A DNA stretch of 64,000 bases from Massilia sp. BJB1822 (GTDB lineage: Bacteria > Pseudomonadota > Gammaproteobacteria > Burkholderiales > Burkholderiaceae_D). This document shows positions 47,666-55,097 of this stretch, one piece after another. The stretch lies in assembly GCF_013369485.1 (NCBI RefSeq), contig NZ_JABWEB010000003.1, forward strand, positions 1 through 64,000, given 5' to 3'. The notes under the pieces were generated by a model. The model made no database searches. It was not told the origin of the DNA and worked only from the letters and a program-made list of their open reading frames with translations. A program made the position numbers and the translations under genes. Positions within the stretch are counted from its first letter, which is position 1. Each line of letters starts with the position of its first letter.

Positions 47666-48649
47666 TTAAGGCTCGGGAAAGATGGCGTCGAAGTTGCGCT
47701 GGCGGCCCGCATCGAGATTCAAGCCGATGTGGTTGGCGGTGCGCCAGTTGAAGGCGCTGCGCACGCTGCGCAGCGGAGTGAGGCCTGGGCGCGCATTGTC
47801 GCCATTGAGTACGTCCACCGCCAGATTGGCGAGCTCGCGGCCCAGTTCGAAATTGTTCGGGTACAAGGCGAACAGCACGCCTTTCTTGACGTGCAGCATG
47901 CTGCTGGAGAAGATCGGCAGGCTGCGGTTCCACGACTCTTTCAGCACCATGGGCAGGATGATGGCTTCGTCGACGGTGGTGTTATCCTGCGGCAGCCAGA
48001 GTGCGTCATAGCGGTTGTCGGCGCCGGCAAAAGCCTGCTCGTAGCGGCGCACGGCGCCGGCCAGATCGGCCGCTTCCAGGGCTTGCAAATCGAGTCCCTG
48101 GCCGCGCGCCGCCTCCTGCGCGAGCTTGATCATAGAGTGGCTATTCTGTGGGTTATACACCACAGTGATACGTCTCAGCGAAGGCAATAAAGCTTTGAGA
48201 TGACTAAATAGCAAGGCTGGGTCGGGCGACAGCGTGATGCCGCGCAGGCGTTCGCTGTCCGGCGCGGAACTGATGCCGCCCACTACCATGCCGGCCGCCA
48301 GATCGGCGCCGCTGGCCGCTTTCACGCCCTGGCGGCCCAGGGCGATTACCAGCTTGCTGCCGCTGCGGCGCAGCTGGGCGCGCAGCTCGGATAGGTCGGC
48401 TTGCGGGCCGACCGGGTAGCCGCGCACGCGCATCCGGGTTTCATCCTCGATGCCGTCGATGATTTCCGTGAATACTTTGCGGTAGGGTTCGCCAATGTCG
48501 GGGTAGACCACGGCGATGCTGTCGGCCGGTGCTTGCCGCCCGCCGCCCTCGGCCAGTGCGGCCTGGGCGGGTAAGGTGCTCAGCAGCAGGGCCGACAGGG
48601 CGGCGGCCGGCAGGGTGTGTCCAGTCTTCCGAAAGAGTAGTGTTCTCAA
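47666..48649 (-). CDS. ABC-type substrate-binding protein, sensor partner (copy 2)
   Basis: The product has 327 residues with a signal peptide (LPAAALSALLLSTLPAQAALA). It is clearly homologous to copy 1 along its length: SIAVVYPDIGEPYRKVFTEI, LVIALGRQGVKAASG, ITVVYNPQNSHSM, LWLPQDNTTVDEA, HVKKGVLFALYPNNFELGRE and the ending FDAIFPEP against FDFVFPQP. It lacks the longer N-terminal spacer of copy 1. The two arose by tandem duplication. They are 147 bp apart, with AT-rich DNA that could hold a promoter. Confidence 0.75.
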   Translation of the reverse strand: MRTLLFRKTGHTLPAAALSALLLSTLPAQAALAEGGGRQAPADSIAVVYPDIGEPYRKVFTEIIDGIEDETRMRVRGYPVGPQADLSELRAQLRRSGSKLVIALGRQGVKAASGADLAAGMVVGGISSAPDSERLRGITLSPDPALLFSHLKALLPSLRRITVVYNPQNSHSMIKLAQEAARGQGLDLQALEAADLAGAVRRYEQAFAGADNRYDALWLPQDNTTVDEAIILPMVLKESWNRSLPIFSSSMLHVKKGVLFALYPNNFELGRELANLAVDVLNGDNARPGLTPLRSVRSAFNWRTANHIGLNLDAGRQRNFDAIFPEP

Positions 48650-48839
48650 TTCGCGCTAGTGGGCAAGGTGAAAGAACCGGGACCATTGGTAATGGCAGTA
48701 ACGAGTGTAGCGTTGCCGCCGCCAAATTGCATGCAAAAATTTTTACTCAAGCACTAATTTATGTGTCTATTTTGCAATGCGATAAATTTCCCCGGCGCAC
48801 GATTGATTTGATGAAAAAACAACGATTCTTTGCGAAAAA

Positions 48840-50012
48840 TCAGCCTGCAATTACTTTCAATGCGCTAGCTAGTTGATCGAGATCCACTAGGCGGTTGCTC
48901 AATGCCGGCGTGACGCGCACGCAGGCGCCACCCGCCAAACCCTTGCGCGCCACCGTGAACACGCCGAAGTCGTCGAGCAGACGGCGGGCCAAAGCCTGGT
49001 TTTGCTCCCAGCTGGTTTGGCCGGTCAGGCGGAAGGAGGTGATGCCGCCGCAAGCTTCGGCTTCATCGCGCACCAGCAATTGCAGGCCGGGCAGGCCGCG
49101 CACCTGGCTTACCCAGTGATCGCGCAACTGGCGCAGGCGGGCTGCCTTGCGCGCGCCGCCGATGGCGTCGTGGAAATGGAGCGCGGTGGGCACGGTCAGC
49201 ACATTGGCGGTATTGGTGGTGCCGGTGTTGGTGCGGGCGCGGATATCGTGCGGCGCATAGCGGTCGCCGGATGGGTCGATGGCGATATCGTCCAGGCGCT
49301 CCCTGCGGATGTACATGAAGCCGACGCCGAGCGGCGCGCCCATCCACTTATGCAGGTTGAAGCCGGCGAAGTCGGATTTCAGGTCGCCTACCTTGAAATC
49401 GATCTGGCCCCAGGATTGGGCCGCATCGCAGATGGTGTCGATGCCGCGCGCCCGCGCCATCTCGGCCAGTTCGGCCACCGGCATCAACTGGCCGGTCTTG
49501 TGGCTGACGTGGGTCAGCAGCAGCAGGCGGGTGCGCGGATGGGCGTCGAACGCCTGGGCATAGGCGTCCAGGATGGCTTGCTTGGTGGGCGCTTCGGGCA
49601 AGGTGATTTGCACCACCTCGGCGCCGCGCAGCTCGCGCAGGGCGTGCATGGCGCGCGTCATGCTGTCGTAGTCGACGTCGGACAGCATGACGGTATCGCC
49701 GGCCTGCAGCGGCCTATAACTAAAGATTAAGTGGCGCAAAGCTTCGGTGGCGCCGCGCGTGAGCGCAATCTCGTCCGGCGCGCAGCCAACGGCGGCGGCG
49801 ATGCGGGCGCGCACGGTCTCGCTGCTCTTCGGATCGTAGTCCTCGCGCAGAAAGCGCGTATTGCTGGTGTTGAGCAGCTCGATCTGGCGCTTGTATTCCT
49901 CCATGACGGGACGCGCCATGGCGCCGAAATAGCCATGCTCCAGATTGACGTAGCCGGGGGCCACATCGTATTGGGCGGCGATGCCGTCCCAGTAGCTTTC
50001 TTCGTTAATCAC
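48840..50012 (-). CDS. PLP-dependent aminotransferase, class V
   Basis: The product has 390 residues from GTG 50010-50012, which has a GGAG ribosome site; an ATG at 50045 would add 11 residues but lacks one. The family fold shows NLEHGYFGAMARPVMEEYK, LTRGATEALRHLIF, CDAAQSWGQIDF and the PLP lysine K222 in NLHKWMGAPLG. Related enzymes include isopenicillin N epimerase and cysteine desulfurase-like proteins. The substrate is unknown. It is divergent from a LysR regulator, which probably controls it. The 190-bp gap 48650-48839 downstream leads into the substrate-binding gene. Confidence 0.83.
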   Translation of the reverse strand: MINEESYWDGIAAQYDVAPGYVNLEHGYFGAMARPVMEEYKRQIELLNTSNTRFLREDYDPKSSETVRARIAAAVGCAPDEIALTRGATEALRHLIFSYRPLQAGDTVMLSDVDYDSMTRAMHALRELRGAEVVQITLPEAPTKQAILDAYAQAFDAHPRTRLLLLTHVSHKTGQLMPVAELAEMARARGIDTICDAAQSWGQIDFKVGDLKSDFAGFNLHKWMGAPLGVGFMYIRRERLDDIAIDPSGDRYAPHDIRARTNTGTTNTANVLTVPTALHFHDAIGGARKAARLRQLRDHWVSQVRGLPGLQLLVRDEAEACGGITSFRLTGQTSWEQNQALARRLLDDFGVFTVARKGLAGGACVRVTPALSNRLVDLDQLASALKVIAG

Positions 50013-50092
50013 ACAGTCTCCAATAGGGTGAAAAAGTGACTTCATTGTATGCCTGGTGGGCGGCTTGCAACTTGCCTCCTGGGTTTTTGTTC

Positions 50093-50109
50093 TATAAGCT
50101 GTGCTTATA
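50093..50109. promoter_or_regulatory. Perfect 7-3-7 inverted repeat at the LysR start
   Basis: Arms TATAAGC and GCTTATA flank TGT and fit a LysR T-N11-A box. The right arm touches the ATG of the regulator. The site lies in the intergenic space between the LysR gene and the divergent aminotransferase, so it could serve both autoregulation and control of the target. Confidence 0.6.
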
Positions 50110-51041
50110 TGCTTCTAAGGGAAATCGAGGTCTTCAGGGCCGTCATCACATCCGGATCGGCCAGCAAGGCGGCGCGCCTGCTGGGCGTGAGCCAGCCTGC
50201 CATCAGCCAGTCGCTGCGGCGGCTGGAAGAACACGCGGGCATGCCCTTGTTCCAGCGCGTGCGCGGCAAGCTGCATCCGACCCAGGAGGCGGAAGCGCTG
50301 CTGGCGGAAGTCAACCGCTGCTTCGTTGGGCTGGATGCGATCGAACACCGCCTGCGCAGCCTGCGCCAGTTCGGCGCTGGACGGCTGCGCATCGCCAGCC
50401 TGCCGGGCCTGGGTGTGGGCTTTCTGCCACGCGTACTGGGCGGACTCGATCTGCAAAAACGCAAGGTGACGGTGTCGCTGCAGATCATGTCTTCGCGCGA
50501 GGTGAGGGCGCGCCTGCTGGCGGGCGAGGCCGATATCGGGCTGATGGCCGATGAAGTCTCCCTGCTCGGCCTGGAGCACTCCGAATTCGCGCGCTATAAC
50601 GGCGTGGTAGCGCTGCCGCCCGGCCATCCGCTGGCGCGGCGCAAACTGATCACGCCGCAGGATCTGGCGCGCTATCCCTTCCTATCCTTGAATCCCGAAG
50701 ACGGCGCCAGCGCCCAGCTGGATGGCATCTTCCAGGCCCATGGCGTAACGCCATCAACGGTGGTGGAGACACCATTTTCCCTGAGCCTGTGCGAGCTGGT
50801 ACGGCATGGCGTCGGCGTGGCCGTGGTCAATCCCGTCACGGCCCTCGACTATCTGGATCATGGCGTGGTGCTGCGCCGCTTCTCGGAAAAACTGGAATAT
50901 GGCTGCATCCTCGCCATGCCCGCCGGGAAGCCGCTGGGCAGCTTTGCGCAGGAGCTGCTGGGCATCATGCGCGCCCGACTGCATGCCGATTTGCAGGGAC
51001 TGCAAGCCGTGCTGGATCGGCGCCTGACCCAAGATTCATAA
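50109..51041 (+). CDS. LysR-family transcriptional regulator
   Basis: The product has 310 residues from MLLREIEVFRAVI; an in-frame ATG at 50049 would add 20 residues that do not belong to the family. The winged helix is ASKAARLLGVSQPAISQSLRRLEE. The substrate-binding domain follows from about residue 90. It is divergent from the class V aminotransferase and has a perfect inverted repeat at its start, the classic arrangement of a LysR regulator and its target. The co-inducer is unknown. Confidence 0.9.
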   Translation: MLLREIEVFRAVITSGSASKAARLLGVSQPAISQSLRRLEEHAGMPLFQRVRGKLHPTQEAEALLAEVNRCFVGLDAIEHRLRSLRQFGAGRLRIASLPGLGVGFLPRVLGGLDLQKRKVTVSLQIMSSREVRARLLAGEADIGLMADEVSLLGLEHSEFARYNGVVALPPGHPLARRKLITPQDLARYPFLSLNPEDGASAQLDGIFQAHGVTPSTVVETPFSLSLCELVRHGVGVAVVNPVTALDYLDHGVVLRRFSEKLEYGCILAMPAGKPLGSFAQELLGIMRARLHADLQGLQAVLDRRLTQDS

Positions 51042-51108
51042 TTTACCGCCGGACGCGTGATAAACTTTAATATTCATGCAAGCTTGATTACTTAGCCAGG
51101 GATATCAA

Positions 51109-51519
51109 ATGTTTGAATTCTCAGAAAATACAAGCCTTGACGCGGATGGTGAAATTCTCCGTTCAATCGAACAGGCGCGGGTGATGGCCCTGGTTGAACG
51201 AAATATCGAACGCGCCGCGCCGCTCCATGCCCCGGATTTTCAGCTGATTACACCGGTGGGAATCGCGCTCTCCAAGGAGCAATATCTGGGCGCAATCGCT
51301 GCCGGTGGCCTGGTCTATTCCTCCTGGGAGCCGCAGCATATTGACGTGCGCCTTTATAATCAAGCAGCCGCCATTCGGTATAAATCCAGCCTGGAAGTCA
51401 CTTTCGGGCCACACCATGTCCCGCGGGCCGAATATTGGCACACGGACCTTTACGAAAAACGCAATGGCCTGTGGCAGATAGTCTGGTCGCAAGCCACTGA
51501 AATTCGGCACCAAACTTAG
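51109..51519 (+). CDS. DUF4440/SnoaL-like (NTF2 fold) protein
   Basis: The product has 136 residues with an AGGGA ribosome site. The pattern SIEQARVMALVERNIERAAPLHAPDFQLITP and a later YEKRNGLWQIVWSQATEI fit DUF4440, a small NTF2-like fold that can be enzymatic or simply bind a ligand. It is cytoplasmic and short. It opens the run of small, lower-GC genes that extends to about 55 kb. No function can be assigned. Confidence 0.7.
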   Translation: MFEFSENTSLDADGEILRSIEQARVMALVERNIERAAPLHAPDFQLITPVGIALSKEQYLGAIAAGGLVYSSWEPQHIDVRLYNQAAAIRYKSSLEVTFGPHHVPRAEYWHTDLYEKRNGLWQIVWSQATEIRHQT

Positions 51520-51532
51520 TAATGTGATTTTT

Positions 51533-52051
51533 ATGTTCAAAAAAATATTTTCATCCCTGTCTCCTAATCATTCGCCTGAAAGCAAAAGCCAGCTTGCCGC
51601 TCAGTTCATTGAGCAGGCCAGAGAAGGCCTGGCTCAGCAAACGGCAGCCCACTCCGCCTCTTGGCATTTTGGCTCGGAAGAAAACTGGTCCGCGGACCTC
51701 GATGCCGGAATCATTCAATTCGATTTCACGGACGGCACGCAGGCAAGCGCCGCGATGCAAGTTGTCGGCACCTACAACCAGTTGGACGGCACTTTCCTGT
51801 GGGGCTGGGATCATCCCTCGATTCCCGAGCCCTTGAGCAAGCATGCCCAGTTGGCCCTGCAGTGGGGCGAAGAGAATGAGGTGGCAGAGTTCAAGTCGCG
51901 GAAAGTCGAATGCAGCGAAGACGAAGCCTGGAGCTTCGCCGCTGTAGCCAACCGGCTCGCCAAGGCAAACGGCGTCTACCGTGGGACTAGCGATACCACC
52001 CTGATTTTCATGACGTTTGGCGAAGTACAACTGGCAGCTGCCAATTCCTGA
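51533..52051 (+). CDS. DUF6882-family protein
   Basis: The product has 172 residues from ATG 51533; a GTG 9 bases earlier is possible. The features LDAGIIQFDFTDGTQASAAMQVVGTYN, FLWGWDHPSIPEPL and WSFAAVANRLAKANGVYRG match DUF6882, a family often encoded as toxin immunity or orphan immunity proteins. It is 13 bp downstream of the SnoaL-like gene and 27 bp before the CPCC gene. The immunity role is inferred from family and context. Confidence 0.72.
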   Translation: MFKKIFSSLSPNHSPESKSQLAAQFIEQAREGLAQQTAAHSASWHFGSEENWSADLDAGIIQFDFTDGTQASAAMQVVGTYNQLDGTFLWGWDHPSIPEPLSKHAQLALQWGEENEVAEFKSRKVECSEDEAWSFAAVANRLAKANGVYRGTSDTTLIFMTFGEVQLAAANS

Positions 52052-52078
52052 ATAGGAGCCAGCAGTCATAAGGCGCTT

Positions 52079-52441
52079 ATGGATTCGATGTTCACATGCC
52101 CTTGCTGTGGATATGAGGTGTTCCCCGACCATCCCGGCTCATACGATATCTGCCCAATTTGTTTTTGGGAGGATGATCTGTTTCAGCTGTACTACCCGCA
52201 TCTGGCCGATGGTTCCAATCCATCCAGCCTGATCGAAGCGCAAGTCAATTTTGTGCAGTTTGGCGCTTGCGACCGGGAGATGGCAAAGAACGCTCGTGCA
52301 CCAGGGCTGGATGACGCGCGCGATAATCACTGGTTCCCGTTATGGGAACGCAGGGTCGATATTCCCGATGCGGAGAGCGATAAAACGCATCCGCAGCATA
52401 TGACTTCAAAACATGATTTGTACTACTGGCTCCGACCGTGA
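52079..52441 (+). CDS. Cysteine-rich CPCC-family protein
   Basis: The product has 120 residues. The N-terminal CPCCGYEVF and CPICFWEDD form a four-cysteine zinc-binding motif of the CPCC family. A polar C-terminal half ends in HMTSKHDLYYWLRP. The family occurs in immunity-gene clusters and near polymorphic toxins, but its biochemical role is unknown. A remnant resembling its last residues recurs near 55.0 kb. Confidence 0.82.
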   Translation: MDSMFTCPCCGYEVFPDHPGSYDICPICFWEDDLFQLYYPHLADGSNPSSLIEAQVNFVQFGACDREMAKNARAPGLDDARDNHWFPLWERRVDIPDAESDKTHPQHMTSKHDLYYWLRP

Positions 52442-52453
52442 ATTGATCGGAGA

Positions 52454-52585
52454 ATGGGCTTCAAATTTCGCTCCCATTTAAATGGGAAGCGCGTTATTTG
52501 CTTGGACATTCCGGATAATTATGAGTTTATTCAGCCCGAACTCATCAAACTTCTGGAAGCCAAGGCTGGTCGATTTTTGCGCTAA
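52454..52585 (+). pseudogene. C-terminal fragment of low-MW protein tyrosine phosphatase family
   Basis: A 43-codon frame from ATG 52454 to TAA 52583-52585 encodes KFRSHLNGKRVICLDIPDNY followed by EFIQPELIKLLEAK. This matches the C-terminal third of the small (about 105-residue) LMW phosphatase-like proteins. The catalytic N-terminal C(X)5R loop is absent, so this is a 3' gene remnant. It fills most of the gap between the CPCC and DUF695 genes. Confidence 0.55.
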
Positions 52586-52639
52586 GGAAGCGCTGCTTGC
52601 GACCGGGCGATTACACCTAATTTTTCTAGAGGACCACGA

Positions 52640-53071
52640 ATGTTTGTATCTGCTGATAATGCACTTTGGACCCTGGCGGAAGGCCGTATCGACGATTATC
52701 CCTTAATCGTAAGATATAGACAGGTTCCGCAAGATTTTCCCCGCCACGCATATCCGAAGAGGCTCAATGTTTTCTGGTCCATGGCCGTGGCTGACGAGAA
52801 TGGCCTGCCAAGCTCCGAAGAAGCCAAAAGACTTGAGATATTTGAGAGTCGACTGATTACAGCGGTAGAAACGGACCAATCTGTTTTGCTCGTAGCAGTT
52901 GTCACCGGAAGATCTGAACGAGAGTTTGTTTTCTATCTTCAGCAACCAGAATTATTTTTGCAGCGCCTGACCGATATGCCACATGAGCAGGAGCGCTATC
53001 CCATAGAGATTCATTTCGCGGAAGATCCGGAGTGGTCCTACTTCGATGACTTCGCGCCTGGTGATCGGTAA
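52640..53071 (+). CDS. DUF695-family protein
   Basis: The product has 143 residues with a GAGGA ribosome site. It shows DUF695 features: YPLIVRYRQVPQDFPRHAYPKRLNVFW, FESRLITAV and a closing WSYFDDFAPGDR. DUF695 proteins are small, cytoplasmic and of unknown role, and many lie in immunity or orphan gene clusters. The codons are visibly more AT-rich than in the flanking core genes. No partner toxin is seen next to it. Confidence 0.75.
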   Translation: MFVSADNALWTLAEGRIDDYPLIVRYRQVPQDFPRHAYPKRLNVFWSMAVADENGLPSSEEAKRLEIFESRLITAVETDQSVLLVAVVTGRSEREFVFYLQQPELFLQRLTDMPHEQERYPIEIHFAEDPEWSYFDDFAPGDR

Positions 53072-53094
53072 TTGCAACGTAATCGACTCCGCTG

Positions 53095-53307
53095 ATGGAT
53101 GGGGTCGTGTCACAATTCGGACTTGCGCCTGTGAAGGGTAGCGATGCCCAAGGTTACACCTGGGCCTTTAAGGACGAATACGATGAGTTGCAATATTCAG
53201 TTCAAAGTCCTTCGGCTACCGAGCCTTGGTCTGGATGTTCAATTCAGCCCACTGCTTTTCAGGCAGTGGTTCTCATATTCAAGGCAATTTGGGTAAAAGG
53301 TCGTTAG
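53095..53307 (+). CDS. Small hypothetical protein, possibly a gene fragment
   Basis: A 70-codon frame (MDGVVSQFGLAPVKGSDAQG, then TWAFKDEYDELQYSVQ) starts 24 bp after the DUF695 stop. The first half reads like a real folded protein; the second half (SIQPTAFQAVVLIFKAIWVKGR) may be frameshifted. No family is recognised. It could be a 5' or middle remnant of an immunity-type gene. Confidence 0.3.
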   Translation: MDGVVSQFGLAPVKGSDAQGYTWAFKDEYDELQYSVQSPSATEPWSGCSIQPTAFQAVVLIFKAIWVKGR

Positions 53308-53360
53308 TTGTAGAATTCGGCCCGTAGCGGAACGCTATAGAATGTAGTGAAGGAAATTTA

Positions 53361-53708
53361 GTGCCCTATCATGTGATGATTTTCAAAGCATCGATGGAAG
53401 ATGCACCAACTGTTGACCTGTATTTAGGTTCTGCACATACAGTAAATCTCTATTGGGAGTCTGCCGGCCATGAAATTGGGTTGCCTACAATAAGTGCAGT
53501 CACGGAACGAGTTGATTCTGAGGCAGGTTTTAGTCTGTCTGGCAGAGCGCTCACAGGATTTAAGGAGGAATTGGTCGCGCTTCTCAAATACTGGGGCCAA
53601 TCACATGTGGAATACGTATTGTCGCCTCATCATTTTGATGTTGTGAGTGCAATAATTGCAACGCTGAATGACGAGTCGTTTGATAAAGCTACGCTCGTGA
53701 TTTGCTAG
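53361..53708 (+). CDS. Hypothetical protein
   Basis: The product has 115 residues. Translation is expected from GTG 53361, with an AAGGA site 6-10 bases upstream. The protein is acidic and alternates strands and helices (PYHVMIFKASMEDAPTVDLYLG, SLSGRALTGFKEELVALLKYWG). No family is recognised. Its size, composition and place among immunity-like genes suggest a similar kind of accessory gene. The gap 53709-53916 after it has no gene. Confidence 0.55.
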   Translation: MPYHVMIFKASMEDAPTVDLYLGSAHTVNLYWESAGHEIGLPTISAVTERVDSEAGFSLSGRALTGFKEELVALLKYWGQSHVEYVLSPHHFDVVSAIIATLNDESFDKATLVIC

Positions 53709-53916
53709 TTTGCGTGCAAGATTGCTGGTTCAGAGCGGAGGTGCATCCGAATCGAAGAAGCAGAATCGAATAAGCAGGTTCGGCACCTCACGTGATTGGC
53801 ACGAACCGGCTGCCAGTAGCTGCCCTTCAGCGGTAGCGGTTCCAATGGTCACATGCGCGCTTTTCGGTTTTGTTAATACTGGCTAATTTACGACATCTAA
53901 CACGTTGGGCCACTTG

Positions 53917-54333
53917 ATGAGATACCTGAAATGCCCGAATTGCGAGATGCCGATTGAGTCGAATGAAATCGGTGAAATGATCACATATTCGTGCAATCTG
54001 TGTGGTTGGAGTGATTTTGTCCTGATCGCCCGAGTTTTTCCTGACATGCCTCGATCGATTACAATGTCCGTAACGGTTCGCTCCTCCTCATCTCCATCGG
54101 CGCTCGCGATGAAGACTATTCGGTCTCTTGCGCGGTCGGCTGCAGAGATTTCGCTGGGCGAACTTCCAGAACGCTTGAGAGCACCTGCGGGACTAGACCT
54201 TGGACCGCAGGCGGAATATCGGGCGCGCGAACTCGTCGACTTGCTTGAGCCATTGGGCTTTGCCATCGAATCAAAACCTTACGTGCCCAACAAAACAATC
54301 CAGCAGACGCCTAGCGGCGCCGCTGATCAGTGA
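53917..54333 (+). CDS. Small zinc-ribbon protein
   Basis: The product has 138 residues from ATG 53917; a TTG 12 bases upstream is possible. An N-terminal zinc ribbon is made of CPNC and CNLCG. The following part (LARSAAEISLGELPERLRAP, EYRARELVDLLEPLGFAIE) is helical. The last residues (NKTIQQTPSGAADQ) are encoded inside an attC-like repeat. A GTTGGGC core lies 7 bases upstream of the ATG (53904-53910). Function unknown. Confidence 0.55.
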   Translation: MRYLKCPNCEMPIESNEIGEMITYSCNLCGWSDFVLIARVFPDMPRSITMSVTVRSSSSPSALAMKTIRSLARSAAEISLGELPERLRAPAGLDLGPQAEYRARELVDLLEPLGFAIESKPYVPNKTIQQTPSGAADQ

Positions 54334-54341
54334 CGTTGATA
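54285..54341 (+). other. attC-like recombination site (59-base-element form)
   Basis: The element begins GCCCAAC (fits RYYYAAC), contains an imperfect hairpin (CAGC...GCC TAGC GGC...GCTG) and ends GTTGATA, a 5-of-7 match to GTTRRRY. Its 57-bp length is in the attC range. With GTTGGGC before the zinc-ribbon gene, the arrangement is core site, gene, attC-like site, as in an integron cassette. No integrase is visible, so at most it is a lone or decayed cassette. Confidence 0.35.
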
Positions 54342-54543
54342 CCGCAGGCGGAATCCGACCAATAGAAGGTAGCGCTTGTCTCTATGACCATTGTAGCGTC
54401 CCTATTTTGGGGACTGCTTTTTGCGGGGCTATTAAAGTACGCATTTGACCTGAGTCAGGAGCAGACCAGAATTGCCTTCGTTCCGGCCAGGCAGTGCCTG
54501 GCCAATAGCGGTCGCACCAAGAAACAGAAAATTCATCAGAACT

Positions 54544-54948
54544 ATGTCCCTAAAAGCTGTCGCATTCTTGCCGGCCAACGGTGTCGAGTCGAATTCAGAT
54601 ATCGAATCCCTCCAGTATCAGGATGGAGCACTCGTTGTTGTGCTTGCCTGTTCACTCAACGAACGTAGAGACATTGAGGGTGTCAGCATTCGGTTTCGAA
54701 GCGCAACCGGATTTCGCCTACTTGATGAACTTGATTTGGCCCGTTACTGGTCGTCTAACGACTTTGCCAGAGGTAGCTACCTTTTAGAGGTAACCGATGG
54801 CGGTTGGGCATCAGAAGAGACTGAGCTACAGCGTTATGCGAGACCGCGTCGCGAATGGCTAGCGCTTACTGGTAATGCTTGCGTAAATGTATTCTGCAGT
54901 TCGGAGCCGGAAATTGCCCATGTTTCTTGGCCGTTTGAGGGCAATTGA
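54544..54948 (+). CDS. Hypothetical protein
   Basis: The product has 134 residues starting MSLKAVAFLPANGVESNSD. It is acidic and soluble with alternating strands (GALVVVLACSLNERRDIEGV) and a C-terminal NVFCSSEPEIAHVSWPFEG. No known family was recognised. It resembles small orphan immunity-type genes in size and base composition. The 210 bp before it also contain a short open frame with one hydrophobic segment that overlaps it and is not called as a gene. Confidence 0.5.
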   Translation: MSLKAVAFLPANGVESNSDIESLQYQDGALVVVLACSLNERRDIEGVSIRFRSATGFRLLDELDLARYWSSNDFARGSYLLEVTDGGWASEETELQRYARPRREWLALTGNACVNVFCSSEPEIAHVSWPFEGN

Positions 54949-55002
54949 CGGCTGCAGATTCAACCGGTTGACGTCCTTTGTCAGATCAAATCTCGGCTAG
55001 CA

Positions 55003-55041
55003 CACTTCAAACATGACTTGTTCTATTGGCTGCGTAGATGG
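55003..55041 (+). pseudogene. Remnant of a CPCC-family C-terminus
   Basis: Thirteen codons read HFKHDLFYWLRRW, matching the SKHDLYYWLRP end of the intact CPCC gene 2.6 kb upstream. The DNA also aligns (ACTTCAAA(A)CATGA then CTTG and TTGGCT-type bases). No start, no zinc cysteines and no proper stop are present, so it is a short decayed copy in the 149-bp gap before the PEP-CTERM gene. Confidence 0.35.
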
Positions 55042-55097
55042 CGGCTTATCTATGTCCGGCGAACACATATTCTCATTTGGTCATTGTATTCGGTCGT

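Noticed and set aside
53895-53910. ATCTAAC-AC-GTTGGGC as a second complete attC site
   Set aside because: The two core boxes are only 2 bases apart with no hairpin between them, so it is at best a collapsed site or chance.
54384-54668. A 94-codon frame with one hydrophobic segment (MTIVASLFWGLLFAGLLKY)
   Set aside because: It overlaps the better-supported 54544 gene, has no clear ribosome site and turns into a Cys/Arg-rich shadow.
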